From NCBI GenBank assembly GCA_003611745.1, contig RAYF01000041.1, forward strand, positions 1 to 59,649: a DNA stretch of 59,649 bases, in the 5' to 3' direction. The translations under genes were made by a program, and so were the position numbers. Source of the DNA: a bacterium D16-36 (GTDB lineage Bacteria; Bacillota; Clostridia; Lachnospirales; Lachnospiraceae). This document shows, one piece after another, positions 52,852-59,649 of this stretch. Numbering within the stretch: the stretch's first letter is position 1; each line of letters begins with the position of its first letter. The notes under the pieces are model-generated. The model did not search any database. It worked only from the letters and a program-made list of their open reading frames with translations, and had not been told where the DNA came from.

Positions 52852-53796
52852 TTACATTTTTCCAAGTTCATGCCTTATTGTCATCCTGACAGCTTCATCA
52901 GAATTATACTGGGCTTTCCAGCCAGCAGAATGTATCTTATCCAGACAATACCGGAACCTGGAAACATCGCCTTTCCATCCTGTCTTTCCCCCCGTATAGT
53001 GGTACGTTACATTCCTAAGGTCCATCTCTTCACACAAAATATCTGCTATCTTCGTAACACTGGTACAGCCATCCGTGCCCAGATTGTACAATGACACCCC
53101 GTCTTTTCCGCTCTCCATCACAAAGAGAATCGCTTTTACCAAATCATCAACATACATATATGGTTTTGTCTGTGTACCATCCCCCAGAATTTCAAGTTCT
53201 GCCGGATTCTCCTCTAACTTCCTGATAAAATCATATATGACGCCATGGGTAAGCCCTGGCCCGACTACATTTGGAAACCGGAAAATTAATGCCTGCAGCC
53301 CATCCATATAACTGTAAGCGCTAATTAAAGCCTCGCTTCCCAGCTTTGCCGCACCATAATACGATACCGGCGAAAGCTCCGGCGTATCCTCCCTGAGTTC
53401 TATACCCTTCTTGTCGCCATACACTGCAGACGTAGAAGCAAAAAAGAATTTTTTTATCCCAGACATTTTTACACACTGCAGTAAATTAAATGTAGTAGTA
53501 TATGTACAGCGGTATTCTATTTCCGGGTTCGCAGCGCTTGCCTGAATATCCGAGTTTGCCACCAGATGAAATACATAGTCCGGTTTTTCCTTTTCAAAAA
53601 TCCTTTTTAAATCCTCTAGCCTGCTGATATCCAGACAGTAAAAGACAAATAAATCATTCTCCAGAAGCTGCCCGATACTCTCTTTTCTCCCTCTGGACAG
53701 ATCATCCACGCATATAACGCTGTGCCCCTTTTCCAGCAAGGCACTGCACAGATGGCTTCCAATAAATCCTGCCCCTCCAGCTACCAAAGCTCTCAT
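52852..53796 (-). CDS. NAD-dependent sugar epimerase/dehydratase
   Basis: A protein of about 314 residues of the extended short-chain dehydrogenase family. VAGGAGFIGSHL is near 4-15, STSAVYGDKKG near 119-129, and the catalytic YYGAAKLGSEALI (Y and K) near 143-155. The general form is UDP-glucose 4-epimerase-like. Its position between heptose genes suggests that it modifies GDP-heptose, for example by 4-epimerisation or 6-dehydration. The start at 53796 has GGAGGGACGC upstream; the longer open frame overlaps the HddA gene. The substrate is not readable from the sequence. Confidence 0.8.
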   Translation of the reverse strand: MRALVAGGAGFIGSHLCSALLEKGHSVICVDDLSRGRKESIGQLLENDLFVFYCLDISRLEDLKRIFEKEKPDYVFHLVANSDIQASAANPEIEYRCTYTTTFNLLQCVKMSGIKKFFFASTSAVYGDKKGIELREDTPELSPVSYYGAAKLGSEALISAYSYMDGLQALIFRFPNVVGPGLTHGVIYDFIRKLEENPAELEILGDGTQTKPYMYVDDLVKAILFVMESGKDGVSLYNLGTDGCTSVTKIADILCEEMDLRNVTYHYTGGKTGWKGDVSRFRYCLDKIHSAGWKAQYNSDEAVRMTIRHELGKM

Positions 53797-53806
53797 TGCG
53801 TCCCTC

Positions 53807-54790
53807 CTACCTGTAGTTTTCTCCAATATAGATAACACTTGTCCCATCACGCTCAAATTTAAAGTCAAATTTTTTTAAGCCAAGATTTTCCTCCAATTTC
53901 TTTTGGTTCTGCTTTTCACAATAAAACAATAAAAAACCTCCGCCGCCAGCACCCAGCAATTTTCCCCCGGCTGCCCCGCTTTTTAAGGCTGCCTCATACG
54001 CACCATCTATCTCCGGCCTAGTAATCCCTCCGGCTAATTCCTTTTTCAGCATCCAATTTTCATGGAGCATCCTGCCAAAGTCAGAGATGTCATTATCCAG
54101 CAACGACCTCCTCATCGCCTTTGCAATATTGCACATTTCCAGCAGATTTTTTACCTTATCCTGCTTTGATATGGTTTTTACCTGTTCCGCAAGGATTTCA
54201 TTTGCATTATGCTTTATTCCTGTATAAAACATCACCAGATTTTCCTGAAGCATCTTCCTTGTCTCATTCTTCATAATTAACGGCTCAACCGACACCGTAT
54301 CATCCTGATGAAACGTAATAAAATTCAGGCCGCCGCAGGCTGCCGCATATTGATCCTGTTTCCCAATGGGATTTTTCAATTTGTCAATTTCCACCTTGCA
54401 GGCCGCTTTTGCGGCATCCTGCTTGGAAATATATTTTTCCTGATAGCAGCACAGCGTATGGATAAGCCCCACCGTAAACGAACTGGAGGAACCCAGCCCT
54501 GTCCCACTCGGCACATCTGCCGTGCTGACTAACTCAACCCCATGGATGCCGTAGTCGGATAGAACCTGCCTGAATATGGAGTGCTTTATCTGGCAGTAAT
54601 CTGTAACAACCTCATTTTCTGAATATTTGAGAGCAATTTTATCCTCGTCAAAATACGGGTGTATGGAGATATACATATATTTATTGATAGAGGTACTGAG
54701 AACACATCCCTCATTTTCCCGATAAAAATCAGGCATATCGCTGCCGCCGCCGCAAAAGCTTATTCGGAATGGAGTTTTTGTAATTAACAT
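53807..54790 (-). CDS. hddA: D-glycero-alpha-D-manno-heptose 7-phosphate kinase (HddA)
   Basis: A protein of about 327 residues of the GHMP kinase family. It begins MLITKTPFRISFCGGGSDMP, the hallmark of HddA and related sugar kinases. The ATP-binding PSGTGLGSSSSFTVGL is near 92-107, and GKLLGAGGGGFLLFY near 280-294. It makes the 1,7-bisphosphate that the GmhB half of the fusion at 50571 dephosphorylates. The ATG at 54790 has GGAGG upstream. It overlaps neither neighbour with that start. Confidence 0.92.
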   Translation of the reverse strand: MLITKTPFRISFCGGGSDMPDFYRENEGCVLSTSINKYMYISIHPYFDEDKIALKYSENEVVTDYCQIKHSIFRQVLSDYGIHGVELVSTADVPSGTGLGSSSSFTVGLIHTLCCYQEKYISKQDAAKAACKVEIDKLKNPIGKQDQYAAACGGLNFITFHQDDTVSVEPLIMKNETRKMLQENLVMFYTGIKHNANEILAEQVKTISKQDKVKNLLEMCNIAKAMRRSLLDNDISDFGRMLHENWMLKKELAGGITRPEIDGAYEAALKSGAAGGKLLGAGGGGFLLFYCEKQNQKKLEENLGLKKFDFKFERDGTSVIYIGENYR

Positions 54791-54804
54791 CGCAGTGCCT
54801 CCTG

Positions 54805-56436
54805 TCATTCAAATTCCTTGAAAATACTGTCTGCCATCTCATTCAGGCCGCCGCCGCACAGATATTCCGGTGAACATCCATAGCGGAAACCTGCATCTGA
54901 GACCCTTAAATTATCTGGTATTGTAATCACCTTAATCTCCCTTTTTATATTGCTGATAAAGTATTCTTCCATTTCTGCAATAAAGGAATTCTTCTTTTTG
55001 ATTTCCAAAGCATCAGGGAAATCATGGTATTCCCCATCAAAATATCTTCCACAAAACCTTGATTGGATTAAAGCTATACCGCACTTTTTCTTTTCCAGAA
55101 GCGCAATGAAATTTCTGCAAGATTTTTTCCACATCTCCCTGTATTCGTCACTTTCCCATGAAACCATGTGATCTATTTTAATGTGTTTTTTGTCTGCCTC
55201 CAAAAAAGGCTCGCTCACTGTTAAAATTCCGCCGTCCTCCAAAACAGCAATATCTGTCACGTCATCTAAAAAATCTATTATGATTAATTTAATCTTGCTG
55301 TCTGTATTTGCTAAATCCTGATAAACCTTCTTTTCCCTGTCATTCACTAACGAAAGCTGCCTAAAAGAATTATCATGGTACAATTCCTGAACCACAGCCT
55401 GAAAATTATAAAATTGGGATACTGTAGTAGTAAACGCCGTGTGGATATCACCTTTCTGCGGATGGACCCTATGGCATATAAACCGCAGATTGTAGCTCCC
55501 TATACTTAAAATGCGCCTGTCCGTAATCAACTCCACGCCAAAACACTCCTGCACCGCATTGGAAAAGGGAATCTCTACTTTCTTTTCATATTCTTCCCTG
55601 TCAGGGATAAGCGGTTTTAGCCTGTCCCTCCATGCCATTAAATGGATATAAGTAAAACGGAACAGCGCACTTCTGTATTCATCAAATAATCCTTTGCTCT
55701 TTAGATAATCGCAATAACAATAAATAAACTCATATATTGTTAGATGCCTGCTGGCACATACAAATAAGCTGTCCGCTCTATTTCTGTAAAAATATGTTAT
55801 CTTATCTGTGCATACTATTTTATCTGCCATAACCACCAGAGAAGGAAACACTGCTGAATCTTCCGCCAAAACAGAAGGCATCCTGATGCCGCTCCGCTTC
55901 CACAGTTCTGTCCGGTATAATTTCCCCCAGGCAGAAGCAACTCCCCTGCGTATGTACCGCTCCTTCTCTTCCTTGCCCTCAATCTCCCTGTCGCAACCCT
56001 CATAGAGCAGATTCGTACAGCCTGTCCTTACCCCATCCTCATCAATGGAGCAATAACTCCCCGCTGCTATATCAATCCTGCTGTCCCGCTGCATCATATC
56101 TACCAGTGTTTCTACCGCATCGAGCGGCAGGCAGTCATCCGAATCAACAAAGAAAATATATTGTCCCTGCGCCATATCAATCCCAAAATTTCTGGCAGGC
56201 CCTAATCCCCCATCTTTTCTTGAGACCAAACTTATCCTCGTATCAGATTTTGCCCACTTTACACAAATATCCAGAGAATTATCATCCGATTTCCCTTCCA
56301 TTAGTAAAACTTCCAGATTTTTATATGTCTGCCCCAACACCGATTCCAAACACGTTTCCAAAAAATTGCCCACATTGTATACCGGGATAACCACAGAAAC
56401 CAGAGGACATCTGCCATCCATCTCTTCCCTATTCAT
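54805..56436 (-). CDS. Family 2 glycosyltransferase with DUF6270-like C-terminal domain
   Basis: A 543-residue protein. The first 300 residues are a GT-A glycosyltransferase: VSVVIPVYNVGNFLETCLES near 14-33, DGGLGPARNFG, and the FFVDSDDC metal site. The last 200 residues resemble the DUF6270 SGNH-like family (SLVNDREKKVYQDL, then KLIIIDFLDDVTDI, and KSCRNFIALLEKKKCG), whose role is unknown. In some capsule loci DUF6270 proteins occur as free enzymes. The gene has GGAGG before the ATG and ends just before the heptose kinase. Confidence 0.8.
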   Translation of the reverse strand: MNREEMDGRCPLVSVVIPVYNVGNFLETCLESVLGQTYKNLEVLLMEGKSDDNSLDICVKWAKSDTRISLVSRKDGGLGPARNFGIDMAQGQYIFFVDSDDCLPLDAVETLVDMMQRDSRIDIAAGSYCSIDEDGVRTGCTNLLYEGCDREIEGKEEKERYIRRGVASAWGKLYRTELWKRSGIRMPSVLAEDSAVFPSLVVMADKIVCTDKITYFYRNRADSLFVCASRHLTIYEFIYCYCDYLKSKGLFDEYRSALFRFTYIHLMAWRDRLKPLIPDREEYEKKVEIPFSNAVQECFGVELITDRRILSIGSYNLRFICHRVHPQKGDIHTAFTTTVSQFYNFQAVVQELYHDNSFRQLSLVNDREKKVYQDLANTDSKIKLIIIDFLDDVTDIAVLEDGGILTVSEPFLEADKKHIKIDHMVSWESDEYREMWKKSCRNFIALLEKKKCGIALIQSRFCGRYFDGEYHDFPDALEIKKKNSFIAEMEEYFISNIKREIKVITIPDNLRVSDAGFRYGCSPEYLCGGGLNEMADSIFKEFE

Positions 56437-56469
56437 AATTGCTGTCCTCCCTCTTGTTCTATGTGCCCT

Positions 56470-57828
56470 CTACTCCAGACACTCCTCTGCTGAAAACTCT
56501 GATAATAGATAAATATCCATATTTACTAATCTTATATTTTCATTTTTTTCTTTCACAACACGCCTTATCTCTTCGTAATAATTTTTATTAGCAACCAGAA
56601 CCACTTCCGCCATCTCCAGTCCAGCCTTCGGACCATAAATGACTTCCCCTGTTTCCATGCATTTTCCCTCTAATGCCTCCTGTTTGTCGATTACACAATC
56701 TACAGTACAGGAACTGCCAGCCGCCTTAAGAAATTCCCTTCCCTTTTTTCCGGCTCCCCACAGTGCGGTCTTCTTTCCCGCCAATTTATCAAAAAGCCTG
56801 TTTAATCGCCCAGATATCCGCTTCTGGCAATAATAATTAATATAACTTACTGTTTCCTCTATATTTTGATCAAGCCACACATTATCATTTTCAAACATAT
56901 ATTGAATAAGATCAGGCTCTATATTCCCATAAAAATATGGATTATCCTTATAATCAGGAAACCTCCTATGCATCTCCTCGGCAAGATACTTCATATAGCT
57001 TTTGGGCGGATTTGAAAACTTTCCACGATAAACCCCATACATCCCCCATGCATAAAAGTATTTAGTAAACATTGCCTCCACTTCTTCCGGGTATTTTTCC
57101 GTAATGCCCCTTCTGTCACATTCCTCAAGCAAAAGCAGCAGCGCCTTTGCTTCTTCTTTCTGGTATTCCGCATCAGTTTCATGAGTAATAGAATCTTCTC
57201 TCTGGTAATAGTAATAATATGTATTTTCCACCCGACCCAGACAATCTGCATAGTAAGTATACATAGGGCAGAGCGCCATATCCTCATATACCATTTTTTC
57301 CTGAAAAAACAAATCATTATCCATGATTAATCCCCTGCGGATCAAACATGCACAGGCCCCCGCCCCAGTAAGAAGCAAGTTTGCCTTCCTCTTCGCCTCA
57401 TTTAATTCCCCACACAACTGCGGATATATATTCGGTCTGGATTCATTCCCCATATCTGTCACCATCATATAATCCGCATACACAATATCACTTTCAGTGC
57501 TTATTGCCTTATGGTACAGTTTTTCGATATAGTCCAAATCAACCCAGTCGTCACTATCCACAAATGCCACATAATCCCCCACTGCAATTTCCAGCCCACG
57601 GTTTCTTGCCCCACCTAGACGGACATTTTCTTTTAAGAAAATACATTTTATGATTTTCGGATAATTCTGCTGATACTCCCTCATAATTACATCTGACCCG
57701 TCTGGTGACGCATCATTCACCAGAATGATCTCAATATCCTGCATCGTCTGGTTTACAAGGGAATCAAGACACTTCCGTAAATATTTCTCCACATTATATA
57801 CTGGCACAATAATACTGACCTTAGGCAT
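56470..57828 (-). CDS. Family 2 glycosyltransferase with C-terminal Rossmann domain
   Basis: A 452-residue protein. The N-terminal GT-A part shows VSIIVPVYNVEKYLRKCLDS near 4-23, VNDASPDGSD, VRLGGARNRGLEI, and FVDSDDWVD. The last 100 residues form the locus-wide Rossmann domain (KKTALWGAGKKGREFLKAAG, then VDCVIDKQEAL, and EVVLVANKNYYEEI). In this protein it is C-terminal, whereas in most others it is N-terminal. The ATG overlaps the last bases of the orphan LicC end at 57821-57901, from which it takes its AAAGGAG ribosome binding site. Confidence 0.88.
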   Translation of the reverse strand: MPKVSIIVPVYNVEKYLRKCLDSLVNQTMQDIEIILVNDASPDGSDVIMREYQQNYPKIIKCIFLKENVRLGGARNRGLEIAVGDYVAFVDSDDWVDLDYIEKLYHKAISTESDIVYADYMMVTDMGNESRPNIYPQLCGELNEAKRKANLLLTGAGACACLIRRGLIMDNDLFFQEKMVYEDMALCPMYTYYADCLGRVENTYYYYYQREDSITHETDAEYQKEEAKALLLLLEECDRRGITEKYPEEVEAMFTKYFYAWGMYGVYRGKFSNPPKSYMKYLAEEMHRRFPDYKDNPYFYGNIEPDLIQYMFENDNVWLDQNIEETVSYINYYCQKRISGRLNRLFDKLAGKKTALWGAGKKGREFLKAAGSSCTVDCVIDKQEALEGKCMETGEVIYGPKAGLEMAEVVLVANKNYYEEIRRVVKEKNENIRLVNMDIYLLSEFSAEECLE

Positions 57829-57901
57829 CTTTCTCTACTCCTTTGACATTCCTGAATTCCAATATCCTCCCATACTCCTCTATAAAGTCCACTTCTGCCC
57901 A
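57821..57901 (-). pseudogene. Orphan 3' end of a LicC-like gene
   Basis: On the minus strand, in its own frame, this reads WAEVDFIEEYGRILEFRNVK then GVEKDA and a stop. It is nearly identical to the C-terminus of the LicC-like protein at 12567 (WAEVDFIEDYERILEFRNVK). Only the last 26 codons remain; the 5' part is replaced by the glycerophosphotransferase gene, whose last codons and stop are read from this scar in another frame. The join is at about 57898-57903. Confidence 0.85.
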
Positions 57902-59118
57902 TCTAAGACCTTCATCAATTCCTGCACTAGCGCCCCCGACGCATCCTTCCGCCCGTCCCGGAACATCTGACTTGCCAGCTTATCCCTTTCTTGCTTATAC
58001 AGGTTTTCATCTGTCAATGTATCCAGCACGGCCTCCTGTAGTTCTTCAAAGGAAGCCGCCTTTCTTCCGGGCGTATATGTCTCATAGTCAAAGTACATCT
58101 CCCTTGCATCCCTGAGATATTCCTCCAAGTCATAGTCAAAAAACACAATCGGTTTCCCACTGAGGAGATAGTCAAAATAAATCGAAGAATAATCTGTAAT
58201 TAAAAGGGATGAATACGGGATAAATACATACGGATCCGTATCCGCATCTATCAAAATAATATTTTCACTCTCTATCTCTTTAAACTTTTGCCGCAGCTTT
58301 GACTTTGGGTGGAGCTTCACGCAGAGCAGCAGCTGGTTCTTCTGCAAAAAATCATTCATCTCTGCTAATGCCACTACTTCAAAAAATTTAATCTCGCTAT
58401 CACGGAACGTTGGCATATAATAGAGCATTTTAAAACTGCCTTCTTTAGTTTTTTCCTGAATCCGCAGCAGCAGCCTCCGCTCCAAATCTGTATACAGCAA
58501 TTGCAAGTTCTCAGACAAAATACTGTCATTCCTCGGATAACCGCAAACCAGCACCCTTTTTGTCCGAAATGCGGAAGAAAAAATCGGCTTCATAAATTCT
58601 GATGTAGACAATATATAATGATGCGGTTTTTCATCTGACAGGTTCCTTGGAAAATTCCTCCACCTGTCCCACAGATTCTGCGGATGGCGGTATCTGTCAA
58701 AAATATTGTCCGCCTGAATCTTTTTGAGCGGTATCCCATGCCACAGATTTACCTTTACGGCTCCCCCACTCTGCCAGAAATTAATGTCTTTCGAATAATT
58801 GTCAAAAAGGTAAAGCTTTCCGCGCAACGCATACCATATTCCTGCTAATGAATGATATCTGTACGCTTCATATCCGTTTTCATTAAGAAAATCCACAATT
58901 CCTTTGTTACGGCTGATCCAGACCGGCCGTATCCCCAGCTCCATCCTGTGCTGGCTGGCATACAGATACAGGTACCTCGGGTTATCCGCAAACCTCCTGC
59001 CAAATGTACTTCCAAAAAGCCATATTCTCCTATCCCTCGGCGCCAAAAAGGATAACCAGTATAGCGGCAGCAGCAAAAGCTGCCCCCAGTATTTCAGCCA
59101 CTCACTAAACTTTCCCAT
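57880..59118 (-). CDS. CDP-glycerol glycerophosphotransferase (TagB/TagF-like)
   Basis: A 412-residue GT-B-like transferase of the Glyphos_transf family. It starts with a membrane-associated hydrophobic segment (YWGQLLLLPLYWLSFLAP near 10-27), then LWHGIPLKKIQ, CGYPRNDSIL, LYYMPTFRDSE, LCVKLHPKS, and LLITDYSSIYFDYLLSGKPIVF, the catalytic and nucleotide-binding region. It moves glycerol phosphate from CDP-glycerol to a sugar or chain, as in teichoic acid. It overlaps the TagD gene upstream by 14 bases. Its last residues (after VLDG) derive from the LicC scar. Confidence 0.9.
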   Translation of the reverse strand: MGKFSEWLKYWGQLLLLPLYWLSFLAPRDRRIWLFGSTFGRRFADNPRYLYLYASQHRMELGIRPVWISRNKGIVDFLNENGYEAYRYHSLAGIWYALRGKLYLFDNYSKDINFWQSGGAVKVNLWHGIPLKKIQADNIFDRYRHPQNLWDRWRNFPRNLSDEKPHHYILSTSEFMKPIFSSAFRTKRVLVCGYPRNDSILSENLQLLYTDLERRLLLRIQEKTKEGSFKMLYYMPTFRDSEIKFFEVVALAEMNDFLQKNQLLLCVKLHPKSKLRQKFKEIESENIILIDADTDPYVFIPYSSLLITDYSSIYFDYLLSGKPIVFFDYDLEEYLRDAREMYFDYETYTPGRKAASFEELQEAVLDTLTDENLYKQERDKLASQMFRDGRKDASGALVQELMKVLDGQKWTL

Positions 59119-59530
59119 ATCCCGACGCCTTCCCCTTTACTTTTGCCAAATCTTCCCTGATCTGTGTGGAAGACACCTCCGGCGTCCTTGCAAGGTACTG
59201 CACATCTACGCCCTCCTCGCGCAGGAAGTCGAACGCCCCTGCCCAGTCATCACCTATCACAAAAGTATCAATATGGTATTCATGCATATCCCTGCGCTTC
59301 TGCTCCCAGTTCTCCTCCGGAATCACCAGATCCACATAGCGCACAGCTTCCAGCAGGGCTTTCCGTTTTTCGTAGCCGAAGTAGCATTTTTTCTGCTTTT
59401 CCTTCCAGTTGAACTCATCCGTCGAAAGCGCGACGATTAAGTAATCACCGAACTCCTTTGCTCGGCGCAGCAGGTTGATATGCCCGTAATGTAGCAGATC
59501 GAATGTACCGTATGTAATCACACGCTTCAT
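59105..59530 (-). CDS. tagD: Glycerol-3-phosphate cytidylyltransferase
   Basis: A protein of about 141 residues, as usual for TagD. RVITYGTFDLLHYGHINLLR near 3-22 carries the HxGH nucleotide-binding motif, and VSSTQIREDLA the C-terminal ISSTxIR-like signature. It makes CDP-glycerol from CTP and glycerol 3-phosphate for the transferase downstream, with which it overlaps. The ATG at 59530 has AAAGGG upstream; the open frame extends 12 codons further. It is the most upstream gene in the window. The remaining 119 bases to the right edge show no gene or clear signal. Confidence 0.92.
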   Translation of the reverse strand: MKRVITYGTFDLLHYGHINLLRRAKEFGDYLIVALSTDEFNWKEKQKKCYFGYEKRKALLEAVRYVDLVIPEENWEQKRRDMHEYHIDTFVIGDDWAGAFDFLREEGVDVQYLARTPEVSSTQIREDLAKVKGKASGYGKV

Positions 59531-59649
59531 ATGAAAACCCTTTCTTCCCGTGTGGGGAAATCTCATCCTGCTGGCGCAGTTTTTTGGAGCAGCATTTCAG
59601 CTGCTTCGGGAAACCACCCACACATTTTTACCACATAACAAAAATTATG

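Noticed and set aside
1-59649. CRISPR array, tRNA or rRNA genes, complete insertion sequence or prophage
   Set aside because: No regular spacer repeats, cloverleaf-type sequences, rRNA segments, transposase genes or phage structural genes were seen.

Overview
The window looks like a chromosomal stretch of a gut Lachnospiraceae-type Firmicute (Clostridia). Pointers are the low-to-moderate G+C, strong AGGAGG-type ribosome binding sites, a sigma-A promoter with perfect consensus boxes, a DUF6774-like protein, a TIGR04076-like protein, and a 166-bp palindromic intergenic element of a kind I recall from gut Firmicutes. The organism is inferred from these features only.

Layout. Nearly every gene reads on the minus strand, so transcription runs from right to left. 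From 148 to 3241 lies the downstream flank: an iron alcohol dehydrogenase, a TIGR04076-like protein, a 5'-truncated pyridoxal kinase, a PIN toxin with a frameshifted antitoxin, and a small plus-strand DUF6774-like gene. From 3344 to 59530 lies a very large surface-polysaccharide (capsule or teichoic-type) locus. It is interrupted at 8.5-12.5 kb by unrelated genes: an aminotransferase, an internally deleted MFS transporter, an Imm11-like orphan and an Fe-S aldo/keto reductase.

Pathways that can be read in the locus: UDP-glucuronate/galacturonate (3.3-6.9 kb); UDP-N-acetyl-L-fucosamine, CapE/F/G type (24.2-27.6 kb); a 4-amino-4,6-dideoxy sugar transaminase with a WecF-like transferase (35.2-37.9 kb); a 2,3-diamino-uronic acid that is probably N-formylated (43.5-48.9 kb); GDP-D-glycero-D-manno-heptose (GmhA, HddA and an HddC-GmhB fusion, 38.0 and 50.6-54.8 kb); and CDP-glycerol with a glycerophosphotransferase (57.9-59.5 kb). 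They are accompanied by glycosyltransferases, a Wzx flippase, a sulfotransferase, AsnB, a deacetylase-like protein, WbqC and several methyltransferases. No Wzy polymerase, priming glycosyltransferase or chain-length regulator is seen; these probably lie to the right of the window.

The most interesting part is 15.2-24.1 kb. The genes match, one for one, the pathway known from Campylobacter jejuni for the O-methyl phosphoramidate capsule decoration: an L-glutamine kinase, a phosphoglutamine cytidylyltransferase, a class-I amidotransferase hydrolase, an APS-kinase-like CDP-phosphoramidate 3'-kinase and two methyltransferases. Upstream of the kinase, in the same run of genes, is a 599-residue protein with both nucleotide-binding signatures of a sulfotransferase. 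It is a logical candidate for the phosphoramidate transferase, because the activated donor carries a 3'-phosphate as PAPS does. GDP-heptose genes, whose product is the usual companion of this decoration in Campylobacter, are in the same locus.

The locus also shows how it was assembled: gene-end scars (17.1 and 57.9 kb), a portable hairpin/ribosome-binding-site leader present three times (15.2, 29.4, 38.6 kb), a decapitated tyrosine recombinase, and a small Rossmann domain attached to eight different proteins.
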